From positions 1 to 57,842 of the IMG/VR virus record IMGVR_UViG_3300031857_000214: DNA of 57,842 bases; one strand, written 5' to 3'. Below are positions 26,993 through 33,661 of the stretch, piece by piece. This stretch comes from a virus. The position numbers and the translations under genes are program-made. The notes beneath the pieces were generated by a model. The model was not told the origin of the DNA. It saw only the letters and a list, made by a program, of their open reading frames with translations, and ran no database searches. The first letter of the stretch is position 1. The number at the start of each line of letters is the position of its first letter.

Positions 26993-27823
26993 TTAATTAC
27001 TGCCATACCCTTTATATCCACGAGCTCTCATTCCTTCATTATATCTTTTTATCCACTCTGGAGTTACAAATTTTGGAGTCTTTTTGTATTTTATAAGGCC
27101 ATATCCATAATCTGTATATACATCTTCATCAGTATCGTATTTCTCTGGATTCTTTTTAAAATCTTCTTGATATTTTCTAAATGCCTCATATTTCATTCCC
27201 AACTTAATTGCATCCTCTAAGGTTCTAGCGTGAGGAACAATCTTACCTGTATAAGCATTCTTAAAACCAATACTATAATCACTGCCGGTATCTCCATACA
27301 CCATAGGGTTACTAACACCAACCCATTCATCATCTCCCCTATGTGTAAAATCATCAATTCTAAATGGAGTTCCATCTCCCTTTAAAGGAACAGCAGGTTC
27401 TTGCGTTTGCTTAGGTTGTTGATTTAATAATTCTATATTGTTCATCATTTCAGAAGCTCTTGCTCCAAGATAATTATCAGCATAGCTTCCAGACTTTGGC
27501 ATTCCATATTTAGAAACCATTTGTTTTAATACTTCCTTCCCCTCTGGAGTACTATTTAGATAATCATATTGAGCCTGCTGAAAAGCCTCATTAGATGTTG
27601 TAGGAAAATTATATTTCTTAGCATAAGCAATTAAATCTTCATCTGTTTTATTGTTAGATGAAAATGAGTTACTTTTCCCAGTTGGAGTTTTTTCATCACT
27701 TTCATAAAGAACTAAACCTGTATCCTTAACCTTTTTAGGTTTAGGCTTAGGTTTAGGGTCTTCTCCTGAACCACCCATTTCTCTTCTATTAAGAATTCCG
27801 ATAAGTTTGCTTACTACTGACAT
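26993..27823 (-). CDS. Tagged accessory protein 1 (276 aa)
   Basis: It begins MSVVSKLIGILNRREMGG, then SGEDPKPKPKPK, the same tag and linker as the 333-aa protein, even at the DNA level. The body differs: SYADNYLGARASEMMNNIEL, then GSDYSIGFKNAYTGKIVPHA, and a C-terminal basic stretch WIKRYNEGMRARGYKGYGSN. So one tag is attached to different cargo domains. Unknown function; I infer targeting to the capsid or a protease-processed leader. Confidence 0.65.
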   Translation of the reverse strand: MSVVSKLIGILNRREMGGSGEDPKPKPKPKKVKDTGLVLYESDEKTPTGKSNSFSSNNKTDEDLIAYAKKYNFPTTSNEAFQQAQYDYLNSTPEGKEVLKQMVSKYGMPKSGSYADNYLGARASEMMNNIELLNQQPKQTQEPAVPLKGDGTPFRIDDFTHRGDDEWVGVSNPMVYGDTGSDYSIGFKNAYTGKIVPHARTLEDAIKLGMKYEAFRKYQEDFKKNPEKYDTDEDVYTDYGYGLIKYKKTPKFVTPEWIKRYNEGMRARGYKGYGSN

Positions 27824-27835
27824 TACTATAAGTTT

Positions 27836-28378
27836 TTATTTAGTTAACCCTGCTTTTCTTGCAGCTTCGTATAATCTACGAGCTTCTTTCATGTTACCTT
27901 TGTTTTCAGCTTTTTTACCTTCAATCATTAAACCAGCAGGGGTTTTTTTAAATCTCTCATCGCTTTCTTTCCCCATTTGTATTTGCTCATTCAAGGATTC
28001 CATATACTCTTTTTCTTGAGCTTTGGTACGACCATCTGCATTTTTAGGGCCCTCTGTCTTTTTAGCTAAAATTATCTTTTTTCTTGAATCTTCTTTAACT
28101 TTCTTCAATTCTTTTTCAGTAGGAACTGATTTTACTGTACCAACAGGATTATTATCAGTTCTATGCATATCTTTAAGGTCAACATTAGCTTTTCCTAAAA
28201 CTATTTTCTTTTTTACTGGACCTTGAGGTGCTTTACTATCTGGCATCGGTTTTGGCCCTGATTTATCTTCAGCAGAACCTTTTTCAGACTTTTCCATCTT
28301 AGGCGTTTCCTTAGCTTCGTGTTTCATGTGTTCTTTTTTAGATGCGTACTTTTCTTTTCCGCCATACTCTGTTATCAT
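27836..28378 (-). CDS. Lys-rich disordered protein (180 aa)
   Basis: About a quarter of the residues are Lys, with many Glu, Pro and Gly (KEHMKHEAKETPKMEKSEKG). I see no hydrophobic core, so the chain is probably unfolded or a single charged helix at the C-terminus (NKGNMKEARRLYEAARKAGL). No family recognised. It sits between two genes with the tag motif; a packaged DNA-binding protein is possible. Confidence 0.6.
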   Translation of the reverse strand: MITEYGGKEKYASKKEHMKHEAKETPKMEKSEKGSAEDKSGPKPMPDSKAPQGPVKKKIVLGKANVDLKDMHRTDNNPVGTVKSVPTEKELKKVKEDSRKKIILAKKTEGPKNADGRTKAQEKEYMESLNEQIQMGKESDERFKKTPAGLMIEGKKAENKGNMKEARRLYEAARKAGLTK

Positions 28379-28388
28379 ATAGTTTAAT

Positions 28389-29090
28389 TTATTTAATGAA
28401 TAATCCAGCTCCTGTTGTTAAATAAGGCTGATATTTGTTTTCTGAAATACTTTTTTCAGCTGCTTTTTGTATAAATGACTTATGCAATGCGTCAGCTGCA
28501 GGAGATAATTTAAGGTCATTCAATCCTGTTTTATTTTTCTTAGCTTGTAACATAGCACTTCTTAATTCCATAGCAGCAGCATTCTTTCTATCTAAAGACA
28601 TATAGTTTTTATCTTCTATTTCTCTATCCATATCTGCCATAGACTCTTGCATATTTCTACTAAGCAATTGCTTGCTTAAACCTTGCTGATAATCTTGAAC
28701 AAGTCCAATATTAATATTTAGGCTATCTTCAGCAGTCAATGGATTGCTAGGCGCTACTTGTTTTAATGTAGGCGGTTTAATCTCAGTATTTTGAGTTGCT
28801 GATGGTTGAGGCACTTGAGGCTGCGTAGTTGTAGACTGCGTAGGACTTCCACCTTTCTTATTAATAATACTAATTAACTTACCAGTTAGTGATTTACTAT
28901 CTCTAGGCTTAGATGGTTTAATTTTATCTGGAGCTGGAGCAGGCTTGCCGGTAGAATCTTTAATAGGCTCTTTATCTTTTGGAGTTTTGTTTTCCTTCGC
29001 AGATTTTGCAGCTTTCATCATATATGAAAAATTTTCACCTGCAGAGCGTACATCTTCCCCCTGGTCGTTGTATTGCAAATTAAATGCCAT
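28389..29090 (-). CDS. Virion protein with two shared short motifs (233 aa)
   Basis: The N-terminus MAFNLQYNDQGEDVRSAGEN matches the start of the 430-aa protein at 6417-7709. After a disordered Pro/Lys linker, residues about 68-80 read GKLISIINKKGGSP, the same motif that opens the three tagged proteins downstream. The C-terminal half is helical (RNMQESMADMDREIEDKNYM). It therefore links the tagged accessory genes with the tail-side virion proteins and supports a particle location for all of them. Function unknown. Confidence 0.65.
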   Translation of the reverse strand: MAFNLQYNDQGEDVRSAGENFSYMMKAAKSAKENKTPKDKEPIKDSTGKPAPAPDKIKPSKPRDSKSLTGKLISIINKKGGSPTQSTTTQPQVPQPSATQNTEIKPPTLKQVAPSNPLTAEDSLNINIGLVQDYQQGLSKQLLSRNMQESMADMDREIEDKNYMSLDRKNAAAMELRSAMLQAKKNKTGLNDLKLSPAADALHKSFIQKAAEKSISENKYQPYLTTGAGLFIK

Positions 29091-29092
29091 AG

Positions 29093-29275
29093 TTATTTAC
29101 TTTTTTTCTTCGCAGTCTTTTTAGCTACTTTCTTTGCTACTTTTTTTGCTGCAGGTTTTTTAACCTTTTCTTTTTTTTCTTTAATCTCTGCTTCCTTAAC
29201 TTCAGCAACAGCTGTAGATATAATATCATTAGTTGAAGGGAATAGGGATTTAAAAAATGCTATTATCTTTTTCAT
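29093..29275 (-). CDS. Histone-H1-like KxAKK protein (60 aa)
   Basis: The N-terminal 30 residues form an amphipathic helix (MKKIIAFFKSLFPSTNDIIS). The last 30 are repeats of KKVAK and KKTAKK, almost pure Lys and Ala, like the tail of histone H1 and bacterial H1-like proteins. Such tails bind DNA without sequence preference. In a phage this could compact the genome in the capsid or act on host DNA. A TATTTTTG box lies at 29281-29288 just upstream. Confidence 0.7.
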   Translation of the reverse strand: MKKIIAFFKSLFPSTNDIISTAVAEVKEAEIKEKKEKVKKPAAKKVAKKVAKKTAKKKSK

Positions 29276-29290
29276 AGATACAAAAATAAG

Positions 29291-29911
29291 TTATTTATTA
29301 TTATACTTTGCAATGATGTAATTGGCCATGTCATCTGGTACTTTTCTGTATGATTTTTTGAATGTCTTAGGAGCCATCTCAATCAAATTTATGTCTGTAT
29401 GAACACCTGTAGGGAATTTCTTTATTTCAGGTAGCATATGGTAGCTGTATAGATATACATTAGCTTTCTTTATGTATTGAGTTATATTTACAGGCAAACC
29501 CCACTTGCGTATCTTCTCAACAGCTCTCATTTCACAATCTTTCTCTAACTCAACCATATCATCCAACACATTTCTAAGCTGAGTCTTGTTCATTATATTA
29601 TCTCCTGCCATCCACTCCCACGTTTTACCGCAAGCAGTTGTCCATTTCTTCCACCTAGGGTCTGTTTTCCATTGTTCTAAATGACAAAACTCGTGTATGA
29701 GTATCTCAAACCATTCTTTAAAGGGTTTGCCACACGCAACAACGAGTGCTTTGTCTGTATCACAGAAATATCCACTACAATCTTGTAAATAATCATCTGT
29801 TAAGACAACAGTTCTAGATGGAGATAGCATCAATTCTATCCCATACGTTTTACATTGTCTTTTTACTGAAGCAATAAATGGCTTGTATTCTTGTGGGATA
29901 TCGTACTTCAT
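29291..29911 (-). CDS. Zinc metallopeptidase-like protein (206 aa)
   Basis: Residues 71-81 read LIHEFCHLEQW with an HExxH zinc site at 73-77, as in gluzincin and SprT-like families. A third ligand may lie in the helix around DDMVELEKDCEMRAVEKIRK, where a Glu follows by about 50 residues. It has no signal peptide. Possible roles are processing of the tagged accessory proteins, head maturation, or host protein cleavage; none is shown. A TAAATTTG box (29916-29923) lies 4 nt before the ATG. Confidence 0.65.
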   Translation of the reverse strand: MKYDIPQEYKPFIASVKRQCKTYGIELMLSPSRTVVLTDDYLQDCSGYFCDTDKALVVACGKPFKEWFEILIHEFCHLEQWKTDPRWKKWTTACGKTWEWMAGDNIMNKTQLRNVLDDMVELEKDCEMRAVEKIRKWGLPVNITQYIKKANVYLYSYHMLPEIKKFPTGVHTDINLIEMAPKTFKKSYRKVPDDMANYIIAKYNNK

Positions 29912-29924
29912 ACCCCAAATTTAG

Positions 29925-30383
29925 CTACAAAAGCCTTAATCTGTTACCATTGAAGAATATGTTAGGATTAACCCAAAATTCTATGTTAGACCCTAGCTTT
30001 TGGGCTATAATACCTGCCTCTATAAGCTCACTTATGGCTGTCCTAATGGTATTAGGGGAGGCTATACCTGTCTCCACCTGTATATCAGGGGTATTAAGTA
30101 CTACCGTCTGACTGAGGGGCCTTATAATGCAAATTCCGTAAACCAGTACCCTCAACCCAGTACCTGACAATTTCAAAAGTATTGAACGATTATCTACGAA
30201 TAACTTCGTATATGGCATAGTATCACTTAATTGCTCCCTATTTTTAGGCACTTTCTTAACTGAATACATTTCACTCGTTTCAGGGTCTACCCATAGCCTC
30301 TCATCTACCTTCTGAACATACTGCCTTGACTCTATTCCCTGCACCCTAAATGGGCTGTTTAAATACGATTCGTATTTTTTCAT
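29925..30383 (-). CDS. RepL-like winged-helix replication/regulatory protein (152 aa)
   Basis: The C-terminal 70 residues form a winged helix (VETGIASPNTIRTAISELIE) and end in IEFWVNPNIFFNGNRLRLL, which resembles the C-terminal pattern of plasmid RepL initiators and related phage proteins. A region of 14-bp iterons lies 300 nt upstream, as expected for an initiator and its origin. The gene contains two perfect TACGA-type palindromes, AAATACGATTCGTATTT at its start and TACGAA-N4-TTCGTA at 30195-30210, so it may be regulated in the gene body. It could also be a transcription factor of the late arm. Confidence 0.55.
   Translation of the reverse strand: MKKYESYLNSPFRVQGIESRQYVQKVDERLWVDPETSEMYSVKKVPKNREQLSDTMPYTKLFVDNRSILLKLSGTGLRVLVYGICIIRPLSQTVVLNTPDIQVETGIASPNTIRTAISELIEAGIIAQKLGSNIEFWVNPNIFFNGNRLRLL
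30195..30210. promoter_or_regulatory. Palindrome TACGAA-N4-TTCGTA inside the RepL-like gene
   Basis: It is a perfect 6+6 inverted repeat of the TACGA/TCGTA family that recurs in the control regions. An identical arm pair with N4 occurs at 53997-54012. Confidence 0.45.
30361..30377. promoter_or_regulatory. 17-bp perfect palindrome at the start of the RepL-like gene
   Basis: AAATACGATTCGTATTT overlaps codons 3-8 of the RepL-like gene, where a bound protein could block transcription. A TATATTTG box lies upstream at 30415-30422 with a TTTTG at a short 15-nt spacing. Confidence 0.5.
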
Positions 30384-30588
30384 ATATTTGCTTTTACTTA
30401 TTTAAAATGTGAAACAAATATACGCTGTTTTAAGCCTCAAAACTTAATATGGCGTATTTTTTTTGCAAAATATTGAAAAATTGTAATTGATTATCAGCCT
30501 GTTATAAGGTTTCCTTCTTATATATATTAACTACTCCTTACAGAGTCCAGTTTATTATATAAAAATATGGACATCGTAAATCGTACTA

Positions 30589-30604
30589 CTCGTAAAATTA
30601 CGAG
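30589..30604. promoter_or_regulatory. Palindrome CTCGTAA-AA-TTACGAG
   Basis: A perfect 7+7 inverted repeat in the divergent intergenic region. It is a variant of the TACGA family. Confidence 0.4.
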
Positions 30605-30686
30605 ATATATCACCGTGTAAGGTTCTCTATAATAAAATTCCATTTTTTTGTTTCTAGGAAACTTAAATTCTTCAACCGAGTCGGTC

Positions 30687-30728
30687 AATGTTGAAACACT
30701 AATGTTTAAACGTTAATGTTCAAACGTC
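30687..30728. repeat. Three tandem 14-bp iterons
   Basis: Units begin at 30687, 30701 and 30715 and read AATGTT-N-AAAC plus three variable bases. Each unit is itself a near-palindrome around GTTTAAAC. Exact 14-bp spacing, and location between a RepL-like gene and the early arm, suggest initiator-binding iterons of a replication origin. The surrounding region 30384-31180 carries no gene. Confidence 0.65.
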
Positions 30729-30740
30729 AATTCATTTTAT

Positions 30741-30809
30741 CTACGAATTCCCTCGTAGTATTCCAATATACGATAAAGTTCGTAGTCCTTACATACGATA
30801 CTATTCGTA
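30741..30809. promoter_or_regulatory. Array of three TACGA/TCGTA palindromes
   Basis: CTACGA-N6-TCGTAG (30741-30758), TACGA-N6-TCGTA (30769-30784) and TACGA-N6-TCGTA (30794-30809) have centres 27 and 25 bp apart. Even spacing and identical arms indicate binding sites for one dimeric protein in the divergent control region. Confidence 0.65.
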
Positions 30810-30821
30810 CATTCATGGCCA

Positions 30822-30861
30822 TACTAATAATATTAGTAAACATTTACTAACTTATTTAGTA
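30822..30861. repeat. TACTAA/TTAGTA palindrome pair
   Basis: TACTAATA-A-TATTAGTA (30822-30838) is a perfect 17-bp palindrome, followed by TACTAA-N5-TTAGTA (30845-30861). They share arms and form a second inverted-repeat family next to the TACGA array, perhaps a second factor's site or origin DNA unwinding element. Confidence 0.5.
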
Positions 30862-30944
30862 TCCATTTAAAGGGCATTTTTAGGCGTTTCTAGCTACCCT
30901 ATAAACGTTTGAGGGCTACCCCTTACCACCCCTGAGAAAGTCCC

Positions 30945-30972
30945 GCAATTCAAAAATTGCCTTTTTATTTTT
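30945..30972 (+). terminator. Intrinsic terminator in the divergent region
   Basis: GCAATT, loop CAAA and AATTGC are followed by CTTTTTATTTTT on the plus strand. It would end a short plus-strand transcript from the region 30600-30900 before the early promoter. The stretch 30862-30944 just before it holds two copies of GCTACCC but no open frame I trust. Confidence 0.6.
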
Positions 30973-31103
30973 AATATGTAATATATTAATTATCAATACT
31001 TTGTATATTATTTTTATTTATAATATTAGAAATTTATTTAATACATTAATATTCTTTTAACATATTTTTAACGCTAAACTAACGGGTGTTAGTATCTTTA
31101 TGG

Positions 31104-31113
31104 TATAATTTTG
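31104..31113 (+). promoter_or_regulatory. Promoter candidate of the first early gene
   Basis: TATAATTTTG combines a TATAAT-like -10 (31104-31109) and the Bacteroidota -7 box TAATTTTG (31106-31113), about 68 nt before the ATG at 31181. No clean TTTG lies at -33. It is the only promoter-like site before the early arm. Confidence 0.5.
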
Positions 31114-31180
31114 TACTCGTTGAAGCATTAAGCCGTAAACAAAAAGCTCTTTATTTATTTATCATTTAAAATTTAATTGT

Positions 31181-31633
31181 ATGCAAAAAGCAACAAAAAA
31201 AGCCGTTAATAATACGGCTAAAAAAATGTCTCAAAATTTATCTAACATTTTTGCAAATACCCCTAAAGGTATGGCAATCAATGTACCTGAAAATGTATCA
31301 GGTGAAAAGATAAAAAAGGCCAAAAAATTAAGTGAAATAACGGCCGAAAAATTGGCCATTAATACGGCCGAAAAAGAAAAGCGTCGTTCACTTACTTACA
31401 ATTTAAATGCCTTAAAAGGTAGTGCCGAAAAGTACGCTAATTTATTAGGCACAAAGTACCAAACGGCCGTTAGTATTGATGAACTAATGGCCACCTTGAA
31501 AACGCCTAAAGTATTTTTAGCATACTTAAGCGAAAAGCAAAAAGCACAATTTGAAGCTAAAAAATTAGGCTTTTCTTATTGGCTAATATTAGGCTTAGTG
31601 GCTAAGCACTTTAAAGCTAATAAGGGCAAATAA
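31181..31633 (+). CDS. Basic first early protein (150 aa)
   Basis: No family recognised. The first 110 residues are Lys/Ala/Asn-rich and helical (KKAVNNTAKKMSQNLSNIFA, then KKAKKLSEITAEKLAINTAE). The C-terminal 40 form a more hydrophobic helix (FSYWLILGLVAKHFKANKGK). Its codons use GCC and ACG-GCC far more than neighbouring genes, giving many GGCC sites, so it may have a separate origin. As the first gene behind the early promoter it could be a nucleoid-binding or host-takeover protein. A compact RNA fold follows its stop. Confidence 0.65.
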   Translation: MQKATKKAVNNTAKKMSQNLSNIFANTPKGMAINVPENVSGEKIKKAKKLSEITAEKLAINTAEKEKRRSLTYNLNALKGSAEKYANLLGTKYQTAVSIDELMATLKTPKVFLAYLSEKQKAQFEAKKLGFSYWLILGLVAKHFKANKGK

Positions 31634-31645
31634 AAGGCCAACAAA

Positions 31646-31755
31646 GGGGTATAAAGCGTTGAAAATAGACGCTTGAAAATATCGAATATTTTACCCCTTG
31701 CAAAATAGCCGTTAGTGGCTATTCCCTCAATATCCTTTAGCATTGGGATATTGGT
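31646..31755 (+). ncRNA. Structured RNA element downstream of the first early gene
   Basis: GGGGTA (31646-31651) pairs with TACCCC (31692-31697) and encloses two hairpins, AAGCGT/ACGCTT (31654-31674) and AAAATAT/ATATTTT (31676-31692), making a three-way junction. Two more hairpins follow: AATAGCC/GGCTATT (31704-31722) and CAATATCC/GGATATTG (ending near 31753). No T-run follows, so this is not a plain terminator. The rest of the gene-free stretch 31756-32274 is A/T-rich apart from the hairpin at 32153-32189. Confidence 0.5.
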
Positions 31756-32152
31756 AACATATTGTATAAAAAATTAATATATCGTTAGTGATTGTTAATT
31801 GGTTGCCGTATGTTATTGGCTAAGTTCATTGAAGCCTATTTTTTAAACTTTATTTTGCAATATTGCAAAGTAAGTGGCAAATTAATATCCTCGCTTTATA
31901 GGGTAAAAATATACCGTTATTGTATATAAATAATACCCCTATATTAAGCATAAATAAAACAATTAAAACACTTTTTTGGCCGTCTTTTTCTTTGTTAGTG
32001 GTAAGTGTATAAACTAAATAAAGGCGTAAAAATACCGACAAACCAATGCGGGTAAGGTATGCATAAGCGGGTACAGGTACGCTGTAAGCAGTAATGCGAT
32101 AATATACCTATATAATCAAATAAGACAATCAAAGTAATTAACTTATAAAGGG

Positions 32153-32189
32153 GACGGCCGTGCCATCATTAAATTGGTGGGCGGCTGTC
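32153..32189 (+). ncRNA. Long stable hairpin in the leader of the microprotein operon
   Basis: GACGGCCGT-G-CCATCA pairs with the segment ending in GGCGGCTGTC, a stem of about 15 bp with one bulged G and loop TTAAAT. It is very GC-rich for this genome. It is not followed by a T-run. A small hairpin around ACTCCTTGAGAGT follows near 32231-32243, and the first start codon is at 32275, so this is probably leader RNA. Confidence 0.5.
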
Positions 32190-32274
32190 TTATCTAATGC
32201 ACCATACCAGGTTCCTAAGGCTTGGCTCATACTCCTTGAGAGTGCAGAAGGGATAAACTTTAAATTCATGTAAT

Positions 32275-32382
32275 ATGAACTGGTTAATTTATGTTGACGG
32301 AATTCTATTCTGCGTATTTCTATTTTTTTATGTATGGGCTTGGATTGATATAATCAAGTTCCGTAGAAGTAAAAAGAAGTAA
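32275..32382 (+). CDS. Membrane microprotein (35 aa)
   Basis: One hydrophobic helix (LIYVDGILFCVFLFFYVWAW) is followed by a basic tail FRRSKKK, so the C-terminus should stay in the cytoplasm. It is the first of three small membrane proteins in a row, 2 nt before the next start. No family recognised. Confidence 0.6.
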   Translation: MNWLIYVDGILFCVFLFFYVWAWIDIIKFRRSKKK

Positions 32383-32384
32383 GT

Positions 32385-32480
32385 ATGCTATTTAAAATTA
32401 TTTTATTAATTGTACTAATCCTATGGGGTTACTATATCCTATACGGAATTTATTTATTCATCAAAAACTTATTCAAATGA
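32385..32480 (+). CDS. Membrane microprotein (31 aa)
   Basis: It is almost entirely one hydrophobic helix (FKIILLIVLILWGYYILYGI) with FIKNLFK at the end. Its TGA overlaps the ATG of the next gene as ATGA, so the two are coupled. No family recognised. Confidence 0.6.
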   Translation: MLFKIILLIVLILWGYYILYGIYLFIKNLFK

Positions 32481-32692
32481 GAAAAGTTTCACCGATAGCT
32501 GTTTTCATAGCTATCTTATCAACTGCGTTGGCAACTGTCATCGCGTTTTATGTCCCTTGCGAAGATGAAAATGTAGGGGTAATGCTGGATATTTTATGCG
32601 CCTTTTTATGGCTGTTCGGCTTACTAACTGCCTACGCTGAACAAACTATGTATGCTGAACAAAAAAGAACAAAGCGATGGGAAGAGTTTTAA
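32477..32692 (+). CDS. Two-helix membrane protein (71 aa)
   Basis: The start MRKVSPIAVFIAILSTALAT is preferred over an ATG 18 codons earlier because it overlaps the upstream TGA. Two transmembrane helices (SPIAVFIAILSTALATVIAF and MLDILCAFLWLFGLL) flank an acidic loop PCEDEN; the tail is charged. It could be an early membrane-targeting or exclusion protein. No family recognised. Confidence 0.6.
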   Translation: MRKVSPIAVFIAILSTALATVIAFYVPCEDENVGVMLDILCAFLWLFGLLTAYAEQTMYAEQKRTKRWEEF

Positions 32693-32814
32693 AGTGGTAT
32701 CATAACGGCTATTGGATATATCTAATAGGCGATAAGTACTGCCCTAGTATTGACGGCTCACAATGGGCAACAATAGATGGGGCAAAAGCACATATTGATT
32801 TCCTAACTAAATAA
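32677..32814 (+). CDS. Small protein (45 aa)
   Basis: The frame MGRVLKWYHNGYWIYLIGDK...AHIDFLTK overlaps the previous gene by 16 nt and ends 7 nt before the zinc-ribbon gene. It is Trp/Tyr-rich and looks like a small beta fold. No family recognised. Confidence 0.5.
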   Translation: MGRVLKWYHNGYWIYLIGDKYCPSIDGSQWATIDGAKAHIDFLTK

Positions 32815-32821
32815 AATAGAT

Positions 32822-33061
32822 ATGGAGCAAATTAATTGCAATCGCTGTGGTGGCAATATGCCACTACTCAGGCTGTCTAAGTACGGCTATTCTTATTGTG
32901 TAAGTTGTAGCACTACGCCAAAGGTAGGCTGTGCGCCTATAACCAATCATAAGACCGGCAATACTATACAAGTACTGCCTATGGAATTGGCTGTAAGGCT
33001 TACAAAGGCATCACAAAGGCAAGGCTATGGCGTATGCAAGGGTATGAAATCATCATTTTAA
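32822..33061 (+). CDS. Small zinc-ribbon protein (79 aa)
   Basis: Two cysteine pairs, CNRCGG near residue 6 and YCVSCS near residue 26, form a typical zinc ribbon. The rest (QVLPMELAVRLTKASQRQGY) is a short helix. Small zinc ribbons in early phage regions often bind host polymerase or nucleic acid; here that is inference only. Confidence 0.65.
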   Translation: MEQINCNRCGGNMPLLRLSKYGYSYCVSCSTTPKVGCAPITNHKTGNTIQVLPMELAVRLTKASQRQGYGVCKGMKSSF

Positions 33062-33070
33062 AACCTAAAC

Positions 33071-33229
33071 ATGTTTAAAAAAACTAAACAGGAATTCTGC
33101 AAACGATATCCTCAATACAAGCGTCTGCGCAGAACAGACCCTATACAATTCAAAGTACTATTCTTTAAGTGGTACAGAGATGTTATAGCAGCTAATTATT
33201 ATTCATCTAAAAGAATGTTAAAATCATGA
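33071..33229 (+). CDS. Small basic protein (52 aa)
   Basis: The frame MFKKTKQEFCKRYPQYKRLR...SSKRMLKS is very basic and ends with an ATGA overlap onto the next gene, which supports it. No family recognised. Confidence 0.55.
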   Translation: MFKKTKQEFCKRYPQYKRLRRTDPIQFKVLFFKWYRDVIAANYYSSKRMLKS

Positions 33230-33492
33230 AAAAAACTATCGGACAATGGATTAATGAAGCAATCTCATTAACTCCAGAAGAAAAAGAAAAGGCTAAGGCC
33301 TACGCAACAAAATGGGTACTACCTAATGGCTCACAAGTAAGCCCTCTAGATATAGAGAGTTCTAGCTTTCAAAGTGCGATAGGTGGTGCATTCGTATTCT
33401 CTGAAACTGATGAGGGCCACGATTATTGGTGGAACATTGCGCTACTCGAGGAGAAAGCTATGGATAAATTGTATGATTACTCTGCTGAGTAA
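33226..33492 (+). CDS. Early protein of unknown function (88 aa)
   Basis: A helical N-terminus (MKKTIGQWINEAISLTPEEK) is followed by a mixed domain with HDYWWNIALLEEKAMDKLYD. No family recognised. It is coupled to the preceding small basic gene. Confidence 0.6.
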   Translation: MKKTIGQWINEAISLTPEEKEKAKAYATKWVLPNGSQVSPLDIESSSFQSAIGGAFVFSETDEGHDYWWNIALLEEKAMDKLYDYSAE

Positions 33493-33529
33493 AAAGTCGT
33501 CACTTATTTTTTAACCAATACATATAACA

Positions 33530-33661
33530 ATGGAAGAACTGCTCCATGCAGTCGGATTATGCCCCGACTCTAACACGCATTTAAACTTTCTGTTACTCTC
33601 GGCAAATGAGATGAGACACTTTTTCTTAACCTTTAAACTTATCGTATGGAAGAGAATTTAA
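33530..33661 (+). CDS. Small protein (43 aa), overlapping the amidoligase start
   Basis: The frame MEELLHAVGLCPDSNTHLNF...IVWKRI starts behind a TTTTTTAACCAATA leader like several certain genes here. It ends 16 nt inside the next gene. It may couple translation of the amidoligase gene rather than act itself. Confidence 0.4.
   Translation: MEELLHAVGLCPDSNTHLNFLLLSANEMRHFFLTFKLIVWKRI

Noticed and set aside
30687-30728. Short tandem repeats as a CRISPR array
   Set aside because: Units are 14 bp with 3-bp variable ends and no spacers; iterons fit better.
32041-32275. A tRNA or tmRNA in the GC-richer gene-free stretch
   Set aside because: No T-loop GGTTCGAATCC-like sequence and no acceptor stem with a 7-bp match were found. 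The same holds for the other gene-free stretches.
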